This document shows positions 1-7,530 of a DNA stretch of 64,000 bases, piece by piece. The stretch is from positions 1-64,000 of the forward strand of contig NZ_JOJM01000001.1 of NCBI RefSeq assembly GCF_000720325.1, written 5' to 3'. Under the pieces are notes generated by a model. The model worked only from the letters and a program-made list of their open reading frames with translations. It was not told where the DNA came from and did not search any database. The DNA comes from Streptomyces sp. NRRL B-1347 (lineage in GTDB: Bacteria > Actinomycetota > Actinomycetes > Streptomycetales > Streptomycetaceae). Both the position numbers and the translations under genes were made by a program. Each line of letters begins with the position of its first letter. The stretch's first letter is position 1.

Positions 1-93
1 CAGCAACGCGGGCCTACTCAGTGACCTTGGTCGATCACTCGGGAAGGTACGCCCTTCACGTCCCGCCCGAGCCTGATCCACAAGTCCTGAGCA

Positions 94-1146
94 TTGCTCT
101 TCGTCGACCCGCGCGATGGCTCCATCACGCTGGCCGACTACGTCACTCGCTTCTGGAAGGAGGGCGTACGGGGCGCCCCGGGCACGATCAAGCGCGTCGA
201 CGAGCGCGTCCGCCTCCACATCCTTCCGCACCTCGGCGCGGTCGGTCTGAGGGACATCTCGGCGACCGTCCTGCGCGGCTACATCGCCACGCTCGAAGGC
301 GAATGCGCGCCGCGCTACGCCCGCCAGATCCTGACCACCCTCTCGAACATCTTCGAGACGGCCATCGACGACAAGCGCCTTGTCCGCAACCCGATGCGCG
401 CCAAGTCGGTGCGCTGGCCCAAGGTGCCGGAGGACCAGCGGGAGGCATGGCCGCTGGAGACCGCGCAGCGGATGCGGGACGCGATCAAAGCGCGGTACCG
501 CATCGCGGTCGTGGTCGCCCTTGGCTGCGGGCTGCGGCAGGGAGAGGTCTTCGGCCTCTCACCGGAGGACGTCGACTTCCAGCGAGGCGTTATCCGCGTG
601 CGCAGGCAGGTCCAACTGCTCAACGGCCGCTTGTACTTCGCCCTGCCCAAGGGTGGGAAGACGCGCTTCGTCGACATGCCTGGGTCGGTCGCGGCTGAGC
701 TGGCAGTGCACTTCCTTCAGAACCCGGCCGTCGAGGTCGAACTGCCCTGGGGCGGGCCCGAGCCGGAGCGGGAGAAGCGGACGTTCCCGCTCGCCCTGAC
801 GACGACGTACGGCAACGCGCTGCGGGCCAACATCTTCAACGACGAGGTCTGGAAGCCCGCCCTCGCCGAGGCCGGGGTCATCCCGATGCGGGAGAAGGGG
901 CAGCGCTGGAAGGCGTCCCGCAAGGACGGCTTCCACGTGCTCCGGCACACCTTCGCCTCGGTCATCCTCGAAGCGGGCGAATCTGTCGTCACCTTGGCCC
1001 GCTGGCTCGGCCACTCCAGCCCGACGATCACGCTCGACCACTACGCGCACTTCATGCCGGAGGCTGGCGGCAAGGGACGGGCGGCCGTCGACGCGTTGCT
1101 CGGGGTGGTTCCTGAGTACGTACCAGAGGGCCTCGCGAGCGTGTGA
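94..1146 (+). CDS. Tyrosine site-specific integrase, N-terminally truncated
   Basis: This is a phage-type tyrosine recombinase that would insert or excise an integrated element. The 350-residue frame has the SAM-like core-binding domain (about residues 10-100) and a complete catalytic domain: Arg in GLRQGE, the H-x-x-R box in HVLRHTFASV, the second His in LGHSSPT and the tyrosine in LDHYAH near the C terminus. Streptomyces relatives carry a further 60-80 residues (the Arm-type DNA-binding region) before the VDPRDGSITLADY segment. Here a TGA lies two codons upstream of the only possible start, a TTG with no ribosome binding site, and no upstream frame supplies the missing part. The gene is therefore probably a remnant, although all catalytic residues survive. 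A strong terminator follows at once. Confidence 0.8.
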   Translation: MLFVDPRDGSITLADYVTRFWKEGVRGAPGTIKRVDERVRLHILPHLGAVGLRDISATVLRGYIATLEGECAPRYARQILTTLSNIFETAIDDKRLVRNPMRAKSVRWPKVPEDQREAWPLETAQRMRDAIKARYRIAVVVALGCGLRQGEVFGLSPEDVDFQRGVIRVRRQVQLLNGRLYFALPKGGKTRFVDMPGSVAAELAVHFLQNPAVEVELPWGGPEPEREKRTFPLALTTTYGNALRANIFNDEVWKPALAEAGVIPMREKGQRWKASRKDGFHVLRHTFASVILEAGESVVTLARWLGHSSPTITLDHYAHFMPEAGGKGRAAVDALLGVVPEYVPEGLASV

Positions 1147-1151
1147 GGGGG

Positions 1152-1190
1152 AACGGGTGGCACAGCGCACGCTGTGCCACCCGTTTTGCT
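1152..1190 (+). terminator. Intrinsic terminator after the integrase
   Basis: A perfect inverted repeat runs from 1152 to 1185: a 16-bp stem with arms AACGGGTGGCACAGCG and CGCTGTGCCACCCGTT around two central bases, followed by TTGCT. It starts six bases after the integrase stop, so it should end that transcript. It may also stop transcripts arriving from the opposite strand. Confidence 0.85.
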
Positions 1191-1346
1191 GTACCTGGGC
1201 GAGCTCGGGATTCGCCAACTTGCCCACAAGACGCACTGCTCGCTGATGACGCTGAGGCCGTGCGACGTCGTGCCGCGACCAACCCCGCCATCGCGGTGAA
1301 CTGGCCTATTGGATTTCTCGGCACCGCCGATCCCACCATCGCCGCG

Positions 1347-2387
1347 TCAGGCGGGATCGTGTTCCTTCCAGGCCAATACCTGGACTGTCTCAAGGGGCCA
1401 GTGACGGTCCCTGTTCCTGTCGGGGCGTCGAGCCTCCGCCTCTTGTACGAACTGCTCGTTCCAGTGGGCCTGTTCCCGGTGGAGCGCAGGTCGGGACAAT
1501 CGTCCGATGGCGGGATGGCAGGCCGCGACGACCTGTGCGAGGACGAGTGCGGCTTCGGCATCGCAGGAGGGATCACCGGGGCGTTCGTGCGGGATGCCGT
1601 ACCACTCGGTGACGGCCTCCAGGGAGCGCCGACCGGAGCGGAAGGGTTCGGCGTGCCGGTCCAGGACGAGTGGATCACAGATCGGTGACAGGCCGTTGGC
1701 CAGGCGATCGGTCAGTGACGTGAGCCCGTGCCGGAGGAGTTCCGTCTCCAACGAGGTCAGCACGAACGGGGCGTGCCAGACCACCAGAGGCTCCTTGGCC
1801 ACCAGATGCCCGATGAGCGTGGTTGTCAGTTCCTCCAACGCCTGGGCGGCAGGCTCCCCGCGAGCACGTGCGTGCTCCACCGAGATGCCGTGCTTCTTGC
1901 GAGGCGTGACAGACAGCGGGCCAGGGCCAGGATCGATGAGCCAGGTTTGCTCCGTCCCGTCGCTGGTGCGCAGCGCGGCACCGAGGATCCGGTCGACGTT
2001 GTATCGGTTTCCCGTGGTCGCGATGTCCAGGGCCATGAGGCGACGTCGGTGCCAACCCGGGTGGCGACGGCGGCGTGGCGGTGCGGGCTCGCGGGCGTGT
2101 TCGCGGTGGTACACGTCCCATCCGCCGAAGGCGGTGTCCACGAGCACACCGAGCCCTGCTGGAACGATCGAGCCGCAGACCTCGCACTCCCCGTCCCTCC
2201 GGTTGGGCCGCATCGCAGAGGGGTCCGACGTGGTGCCGTCCGGATCGGGTGCCGGCGCGTGTGCTGGGTGATAGACCACCCAGCCGCCCCATGCGCTGCG
2301 GAGCAGTACGCCGGCCTCGGCCACGACCTCCGCGCTGCACCGGGCGCAGTGACCCGCGAATTGGTTCGTTCGAACGTGACTGTTCAT
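1347..2387 (-). CDS. DnaQ-fold exonuclease-like protein with twin zinc knuckles and degraded active site
   Basis: The 346-residue protein begins with two copies of a metal-binding module of identical spacing, C-x2-C-x22-H-x2-H (C14, C17, H40, H43 and C68, C71, H94, H97), each containing a GGW-x-VYH box. Residues 117-290 look like the DEDDh 3'-5' exonuclease fold: ALDIATTG (motif I), HGISVEHAR, WHAPFVLTSL (motif II) and a motif III region ending SCDAEAA. By my alignment the acidic residue of motif I is Ala123, the motif II Asp is Val209 and the motif III His is Gly271, leaving only D121 and D276, so it is probably a DNA-binding pseudo-exonuclease. The ATG is supported by GAGGTGG just upstream. 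It lies 33 bp after a broken gene in what looks like element remains. Confidence 0.7.
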   Translation of the reverse strand: MNSHVRTNQFAGHCARCSAEVVAEAGVLLRSAWGGWVVYHPAHAPAPDPDGTTSDPSAMRPNRRDGECEVCGSIVPAGLGVLVDTAFGGWDVYHREHAREPAPPRRRRHPGWHRRRLMALDIATTGNRYNVDRILGAALRTSDGTEQTWLIDPGPGPLSVTPRKKHGISVEHARARGEPAAQALEELTTTLIGHLVAKEPLVVWHAPFVLTSLETELLRHGLTSLTDRLANGLSPICDPLVLDRHAEPFRSGRRSLEAVTEWYGIPHERPGDPSCDAEAALVLAQVVAACHPAIGRLSRPALHREQAHWNEQFVQEAEARRPDRNRDRHWPLETVQVLAWKEHDPA

Positions 2388-2420
2388 TGGCCACCTCTAT
2401 GAGGATCCAATGCTGCCGGG

Positions 2421-3619
2421 TCAATACCCGCGGTCGTAGATCTCCCGTAGCCACGGTTCCAGGACGGCGGGCATCCGCGCCAGCGTGTACCGGAAGGCAT
2501 CGCCAGACGGCCGGAATGGCAACCACGGGTGTGTCGGCAGCGGATCATCCCGCTCCACGCCCGTTGGCAGTCCGCCGACCGTCGGCAGGCGCGTGCGATG
2601 GGGCGGGAAGACCAACTCGGCCCAGAGCGTGGCATCGAGGGGCACGACCACGGCGCCGCCGCTCGGCTGCCACATCTCGCCGGTCTGCGGATGTACCGGC
2701 ACCAGCACCAGCTCGGCGGCTGGCGCACTGAGCCCCGGTCCCGCCAGGTCCAGCCGCTTCGTGGCTTCCCCCGTAGGTAATAGCTCGGCGAGGACCAGGC
2801 TGAAGAGCTCGGCGACAGACCCGGGCACCACCTCCACTGGTCGGCCCCTGGCGGTCACCACGACGTGGGCGAGGGCCACGCCCGCCGGGATGTCCCGGTA
2901 CTCGCCGAGCTCTTGCCACAGTGCGCCGTTGGCCAGCAGCTCCAGCCAGTCCATGACGGGCCGCTCCGTCGGTCCGGGCAGCCGCACGATCGCCTGCGGG
3001 AGGAGTCGGACGAACTGTCAGCACCCGCAATCGTCCATCCTCGTTCCGATCAGCAGATCGCAGCCCGCGCAGGCAAGGTTCGGCCCGTCCCGCCCGTCGA
3101 TGCCCATGCAGTAGCCCGCGGCCCGTTCGAGGATGAGTCTGGTGCCGCGCATGTCGCCGGGTGCGAGGAGGACGGTGTCCGACGGTCCGTCGGACAGGTT
3201 GCCGGACGGGGCGAAGACTCCTCGCGCTGCCGACGCCTGCGCCCGAACTCCTCCCACGTCCGCCAGGGCGGACCGTACGGCTTGGGGTCGACGGCATACG
3301 TCCCTGCCTTCAGGAGGGGCGGGTGCGACCTCTCCCAGTGGGTGTCGCGCAGGTGGACCGGCAATGCCACCTCCGACGCCGCCGCCGTCAGCACCGCACC
3401 GCAACCCGCACACTGCCAAGCTGTCCCCTCCCGCCATCGAAACCCCTGCATCGCACCAGGATGGCGACCGGCAAGCAACGGGTTTTCGTCCGATGTCGAA
3501 CGTCTCGCCAGCCACTCTCGGTAACGGTCAATGGCAAGTGCTCGGCTGGAGCCGAGGCTCTCGACAGGTGTGGAGCAGCAGGTGGGGGAGGCGATTGCGC
3601 ACTCCCCACCGCAGCGCAT
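2421..3619 (-). pseudogene. Broken gene for a conserved actinobacterial hypothetical protein
   Basis: Two reading frames together give one plausible protein. The upstream frame (from about 3619) reads well to about 3220, with CAGCG and the box THWERSHPPLL. The reading then continues in another frame, with GYCMGIDGRDGPNLACAGC and GTRMDDCGC, and hits TGA at 3018-3020. The same frame carries on without interruption to 2421 (MDWLELLANGALWQELGEYR). The TGA sits where I expect Trp, after DDCGx, so TGG to TGA is likely. The gene thus has one frameshift near 3215-3245 and one nonsense codon. It has two CxxC pairs (CAGC, CAGC), probably zinc ribbons; function unknown. The part 2421-2987 could still be translated from GTG 2987 or ATG 2954. 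Confidence 0.6.
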
Positions 3620-3680
3620 TCTCCCCAGATTCTCCCCAGGGGGTCAGGAGTGAACCTAACGATCCTTCGCGTACGCGAAG
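3618..3680. repeat. Tandem 11-bp repeat and 16-bp palindrome at the edge of the decayed region
   Basis: ATTCTCCCCAG is repeated twice without a gap (3618-3639). Twenty-five bases on is a perfect 16-bp palindrome, CTTCGCGTACGCGAAG (3665-3680), followed by GTTGATCAAC. These lie between the start of the broken gene and the end of the corA-like gene. They could mark the boundary of a former insertion or a transcription stop; the sequence alone does not decide. Confidence 0.45.
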
Positions 3681-3705
3681 TTGATCAACGGCTTAGAGTC
3701 CGCTA

Positions 3706-4749
3706 CTACAGCCAATCCCGCCGCTTGAAGATGAAGTACAAGCTCACACAAACCACCGCCATCAGCAGGATCGCGAACGGATACCCGAGCCCCCACCCCA
3801 GCTCTTGTTGGGTGACCAGGGTCGCGTTGACCGTGAGGATGTCTGCGAGGGCCTGGCGGAAGCCGTCGACGCGTTCGCTGGTGTGGGTGACGTGGTCGGC
3901 TACGTCGCGGAGGTAGCGCTGGAGTTCCTCGTCGGTGCCGTACTTGGCGAAGCCGGCCATGAGGGCGTGCAGCATGCCGACCAGGGGGCGGGTCGCGCGT
4001 TGGAACTCGACCATTTCGCGGGCGAGTTCGTAGATGCGGCGGGAGACTTCGGGGGCGCCGCTGAAGACCTCGGTCTCGATTTCGTCGATGTCGTTCTGGA
4101 CGCCCGCCACGACGGGTGCGTAGCCGTCCACCACCGCGTCCAGGATGGCGTACAGGACCGCCTCCGGGCCCAGGCGCAGGAGTTCGGGGTCGTCCTCCAT
4201 GCGGTGGCGCACCGCCGAGAGGTCGGGGGCCGCGCCGTGCCGGACGGTGATGACGAAGTCGGGGCCGACGAAGACGTGCAGCTCGCCGAAGTCGACCTCC
4301 TCGGGCGCGTCGAGGTAGCGGGCGGCGCGAAGGACGACGAAGAGCGTGTCCCCGTACCGCTCCAGCTTGGGGCGCTGGTGGGCCTCCATCGCGTCCTCGA
4401 CGGCCAGTTCGTGCAGGTCGAACTCGGCGGCCAGGGAGAGGAGTTCCGCCTCCGTGGGGCGGGCGAGGCCGATCCACGCCATGCCGTCGGGGCGGGTGCG
4501 CAGCTCGCGGTACGTCTCGGCGAGCGTCGTGGGCGACGACACGCGGATGCCGTCCCGGTAGAGGGCCGCCTGCACCACGCTCGGCGCCTGCGGCGCGGTG
4601 CGGCGCTGGGGGCGGCGGCGGGGCGGTTCGGCGGCCGACGGGGTCGGGGTCGCTGATCCCTCGGGCGTGCGGCGCTCCGCGGCGCGCCGCCAGGAGTGCT
4701 TGCGCGTCGACTGTGGACGTGGGCTGTGTGCTCGTCGCTCCGGGGTCAC
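3706..4749 (-). CDS. corA: CorA-family magnesium/cobalt transporter lacking its first membrane helix and GMN loop
   Basis: The 347-residue protein has a disordered basic N terminus (about 1-55), then the CorA cytoplasmic funnel (GMAWIGLARPTEAEL, VEDAMEAHQRPKLERYGDTLFVVL, VDFGELHVFVGPDFVITVRHG) and the long stalk helix ending in ILTVNATLV. In CorA the stalk runs into TM1, the YGMNF signature and TM2. Here TQQ is joined directly to ELGWGLGYPFAILL, the start of TM2, so roughly 50 residues with TM1 and the GMN filter are missing in frame. TM2 and the conserved KRRDWL end are intact. Without TM1/GMN it should not form a channel, so it is either a decaying gene or a changed protein. GTG 4749 is chosen because AGGAAGGGC precedes it. 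It is a single transcription unit. Confidence 0.85.
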   Translation of the reverse strand: MTPERRAHSPRPQSTRKHSWRRAAERRTPEGSATPTPSAAEPPRRRPQRRTAPQAPSVVQAALYRDGIRVSSPTTLAETYRELRTRPDGMAWIGLARPTEAELLSLAAEFDLHELAVEDAMEAHQRPKLERYGDTLFVVLRAARYLDAPEEVDFGELHVFVGPDFVITVRHGAAPDLSAVRHRMEDDPELLRLGPEAVLYAILDAVVDGYAPVVAGVQNDIDEIETEVFSGAPEVSRRIYELAREMVEFQRATRPLVGMLHALMAGFAKYGTDEELQRYLRDVADHVTHTSERVDGFRQALADILTVNATLVTQQELGWGLGYPFAILLMAVVCVSLYFIFKRRDWL

Positions 4750-5005
4750 CGGTGGCCCTTCCTGTCGCCGGTCCGTCTGTCTGCTTGCCGGGCCGGTTCT
4801 CGTTCTCTGGTCGCCGGTCCTTCTGCTGGCTCGCCGGGTCGGCTGTTCGCTGTCTGGTGTCTGCCGGTTCCGTCTCTGTGTCCTGTGCCTCGACGGCCCT
4901 GAGCAGGATATATGCGGCAGATGACGCGAGTGTGACGCCGGTGCGCCGCCGCCCCCGGAGGGCTTGCGGACGGTATCTGTCCGCAAGGCGCGTTAGCGTG
5001 CGGGC

Positions 5006-6127
5006 ATGACGAAGACCCCGTCGGCCCCGGTGCTGAGCCGCCACGCGCTGAACCGCGCCACCCTCGACCGGCAGCTCCTGCTGCGCCGGACGCGGATGTC
5101 CGCCGCGGCCGCGCTCACCCACCTCGTGGGCCTCCAGGCGCAGAACGTGAAGCCCCCGTACTACGCCCTCGCCGCCCGCCTCGACGGCTTCGTCCCCGAG
5201 GAGCTCTCGGACCTGATGAGCGGCCGCGCGGCCGTACGGGCCGTCACCATGCGCTCCACCGTGCACACCCTCACCGCCGACGACCTGCTCACGCTGCGCC
5301 CGCTGACCCAGGCCGCCATCGACCGCGAGCTGCGGGCGTTCCGCAAGGGCCTCGGCGGCGTCGACCTGGACCGGCTCGCCGCCGTCGCCCGCGCGTACGT
5401 CGAGGACGAGCCCCGCACCCCCGCCCAGCTCCGCGCCGAGCTGGCCCGCCACTGGCCGGACGCCGACCCGCAGTCGCTCGGCATCGCCGCCCGCGCCCGC
5501 CTCCCGCTGGTCCAGGTCACCCCGCGCGGCCTGTGGCGGCGCAGCGGCCGGGTCGCGCTCACCACGGCCGAGCACTGGCTGGGGCGCCCGCTCGTGGCGG
5601 CGCCCGCGCCCGACGCCGTCGTGGAGCGCTACCTCGCCGCCTTCGGGCCCGCTTCCGTCCAGGACATGCAGGCCTGGGCCGGGGTGACGCGGCTGCGGGA
5701 CGCCTTCGAGCGGCTGCGGCCTCGGCTGCGCACGTTCCGCGACGAGAACGGCGTCGAGCTCTTCGACCTGCCGGACGCGCCCCGGCCCGACCCGGAGACC
5801 CCGGCGCCCCCGCGCTTCCTGCCCGAGTTCGACAACCTCCTGCTGTCCCACGCCGACCGTTCCCGCGTCGTCCCCGCCGAGTACAAGGCCCGCACCTGGA
5901 AGTCCAACCAGGCCTTCTGCGCCTTCCTGGTGGACGGCTTCCTCGCGGGCGTGTGGCGCCTGGACGAGACGGACAGCGATACCGTCGCCGTCGTCGTCGA
6001 GGCGTTCGGGACGCTGACCGAGACGCAGCGCGCGGACGTCGAGGACGAGGCGGTCCGGACGGCGCGCGTGCTGGCCCCGGGCGCCTCCTCGTACGACGTG
6101 CGGTTCGGGGCCGTGATCGACGGCTGA
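5006..6127 (+). CDS. AlkZ-like DNA glycosylase (HTH_42, winged-helix family)
   Basis: The 373-residue protein belongs to the HTH_42 winged-helix family that includes AlkZ of Streptomyces sahachiroi and E. coli YcaQ/AlkX, monofunctional glycosylases that unhook interstrand crosslinks and remove bulky alkyl adducts. Near the N terminus HLVGLQAQN contains the Q-x-Q catalytic motif of the AlkZ-like subfamily, not the Q-x-D of the YcaQ type. Other family features are AVTMRSTVHTL, FLPEFDNLLLSHADRSRVV and the C-terminal VDGFLAGVW. The ATG has no Shine-Dalgarno, but TAGCGT lies six bases upstream, pointing to a leaderless mRNA. The LysR gene follows 44 bp later. Family assignment is firm; the substrate is unknown. 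Confidence 0.8.
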   Translation: MTKTPSAPVLSRHALNRATLDRQLLLRRTRMSAAAALTHLVGLQAQNVKPPYYALAARLDGFVPEELSDLMSGRAAVRAVTMRSTVHTLTADDLLTLRPLTQAAIDRELRAFRKGLGGVDLDRLAAVARAYVEDEPRTPAQLRAELARHWPDADPQSLGIAARARLPLVQVTPRGLWRRSGRVALTTAEHWLGRPLVAAPAPDAVVERYLAAFGPASVQDMQAWAGVTRLRDAFERLRPRLRTFRDENGVELFDLPDAPRPDPETPAPPRFLPEFDNLLLSHADRSRVVPAEYKARTWKSNQAFCAFLVDGFLAGVWRLDETDSDTVAVVVEAFGTLTETQRADVEDEAVRTARVLAPGASSYDVRFGAVIDG

Positions 6128-6171
6128 ACCCGCGGCCGGGGCGGGCGGACCCGCTGCGTAGGGTTCGAGGC

Positions 6172-7062
6172 ATGGAACTGCGGCAGCTCGGCTATTTCGT
6201 GACGGTCGCCGAGGAGCTGCACTTCGGGCGGGCCGCGGAGCGGCTGCACATCGTGCAGTCGGCGGTGAGCCAGCAAGTGCGGCGCCTGGAGCGGGAGCTC
6301 GGCGCCGAGCTCTTCGACCGCTCGCCGCGCCAGGTGCGGCTCACCGCCGCGGGGGAGCGGCTGCTGCCCGAGGCGCGGGCCGTCATCGCCGCCGCCGAAC
6401 GGGCTCGGGCCGCGGTCGGCGCCCGCCCGCGCGGCCTGCGCCTCGGTACCTGTACGGGGCTCGGCGAGCACCTCGACCGCGTGCTCGCCCACTTCGCCGA
6501 GCGGGCGCCCGGGGCCCCGGTGGAGCTCGTGTCGGTCAACGCCGGGGAGCGGCTCGCGCGGGTCGCGGACGGGCGCCTCGACGCGGCCTTCGTACGGGCC
6601 GCCGAGCCCGCGCCCGGGGTACGGATCGTGCCGCTGTGGCGGGACCCCCTGGTGGCGGTCGTACCGGCGGGGCACCCGGTGGCCGAGCGCCCCGACGCGG
6701 CCCTCGCCGACCTCGCGGACGTGCCCCTCGCGCTCACCGCGCGCCGCGCCAACCCGGCCCTGGTCGACCTCGTCGTCGGCGCCTGTCACGCGGCCGGGTT
6801 CACGCCGGTGCGCGGGCCGGTCGGCGGCTCGCTCCAGGACACCCTCGCGACGATCGGCGCGGGGGCCGCGCCGCTGTGGACCGTCGTGTACGCCTCGCAC
6901 GCGCGGCTGCTGCGCAGCACCCGGGTGGCGTTCGTGCCGTTCGCGGCGGAGCTCGCCCTGGAGACGGGGCTCGTGGTCAGGGACGGGGCGCCGGACGCCG
7001 GTGCTCCGCTCGACGGGTTCCTGGCGGCGTGCGCCGCCGCCGCTGACGATCTCGGTTCGTGA
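6172..7062 (+). CDS. LysR-family transcriptional regulator
   Basis: A 296-residue LTTR. The N-terminal winged HTH is textbook (MELRQLGYFVTVAEELHFGR, then RLHIVQSAVSQQVRRLE and LGAELFDRSPRQVRLTAAG). A linker helix and a periplasmic-binding-protein-like effector domain follow (about residues 85-295; LRLGTCTGL, VPLWRDPLVAVVPAGHP). The effector is not identifiable from sequence. A -10-like TAGGGT lies seven bases before the ATG, so the gene may have its own leaderless promoter rather than depend on the AlkZ-like gene upstream. The tautomerase gene downstream in the same direction is a possible target, but LTTR targets are usually divergent and none is divergent here. Confidence 0.9.
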   Translation: MELRQLGYFVTVAEELHFGRAAERLHIVQSAVSQQVRRLERELGAELFDRSPRQVRLTAAGERLLPEARAVIAAAERARAAVGARPRGLRLGTCTGLGEHLDRVLAHFAERAPGAPVELVSVNAGERLARVADGRLDAAFVRAAEPAPGVRIVPLWRDPLVAVVPAGHPVAERPDAALADLADVPLALTARRANPALVDLVVGACHAAGFTPVRGPVGGSLQDTLATIGAGAAPLWTVVYASHARLLRSTRVAFVPFAAELALETGLVVRDGAPDAGAPLDGFLAACAAAADDLGS

Positions 7063-7177
7063 TCGCCGCGATCGTCGGCTGCTTCTTGGTCGCGGCGCGC
7101 GGGTGGGCTGAACTGATGTCGTCCCGCAGGGGACACGGAGGAACCGGATCGGGCGATCCGGCGCCTCGGACCATCAG

Positions 7178-7247
7178 CCGTGCCGGTCACTCCGGCCGTC
7201 ACCCGTGCCGGTCACTTCGGCCGTCACCCGTGCCGGTAAGCCCGGCC
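7178..7247 (+). repeat. 25-bp tandem repeat upstream of the tautomerase gene
   Basis: Two consecutive 25-bp units (7178-7202 and 7203-7227) differ at one position; a third, partial and divergent unit follows (7228-7247). Each contains CCGGTCAC and CGGCCGTCAC. The array ends 20 bp before the tautomerase start, so it lies in its leader or promoter region. Confidence 0.7.
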
Positions 7248-7266
7248 TTCGACAAGGGAGTTCAGC

Positions 7267-7449
7267 ATGCCCACCGTCACCGTTCAGCAGGGTCCCCGGG
7301 ACGTCGAGCTCAAGCGGGAGCTGGTGCGGCGGATCACGGACGCGTTCGTGGACGCGTACGCGATTCCGGCGGAGACCGTCACCGTGTGGATCGAGGAGTA
7401 CGGGGCCGAGAGCTGGGGGGCCGCGGGTGTGCTGACCGCTGACAAGTAG
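7267..7449 (+). CDS. 4-oxalocrotonate tautomerase family enzyme
   Basis: A 60-residue protein of the tautomerase superfamily, which assembles as a hexamer of beta-alpha-beta units. The sequence begins M-P-T-V-T-V, so Pro1 (after Met removal) is the catalytic base; the helix RDVELKRELVRRITDAFVDAY and the second strand TVTVWIEEY are typical, including the first conserved Arg (position 11 in mature numbering). Members convert 2-hydroxymuconate-type dienols or act on related unsaturated acids; the natural substrate cannot be read from sequence. GGGAG lies seven bases before the ATG. A GGGGC-TTC-GCCCC hairpin directly after the stop (around 7453) probably ends transcription. Confidence 0.88.
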   Translation: MPTVTVQQGPRDVELKRELVRRITDAFVDAYAIPAETVTVWIEEYGAESWGAAGVLTADK

Positions 7450-7530
7450 GCCCGGGGCTTCGCCCCTTGGCCCCCACTCGGCGTGGCGCGGTGCCGTGCG
7501 CAAGGTGCCGCGCTGCGCAGCTCGGTGGCG

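Noticed and set aside
1..93. Missing N terminus of the integrase in another frame before base 94
   Set aside because: None of the three plus-strand frames over bases 1-93 resembles the expected Arm-domain or linker sequence.
3656..5851. Long open frame of 731 codons on the minus strand across corA and the AlkZ-like gene
   Set aside because: It is an opposite-frame shadow of high-GC genes: Arg/Pro/Gly-rich, with no domain, and contradicted by two well-supported genes.
7178..7247. CRISPR array
   Set aside because: Units are directly adjacent without spacers and only two are complete.
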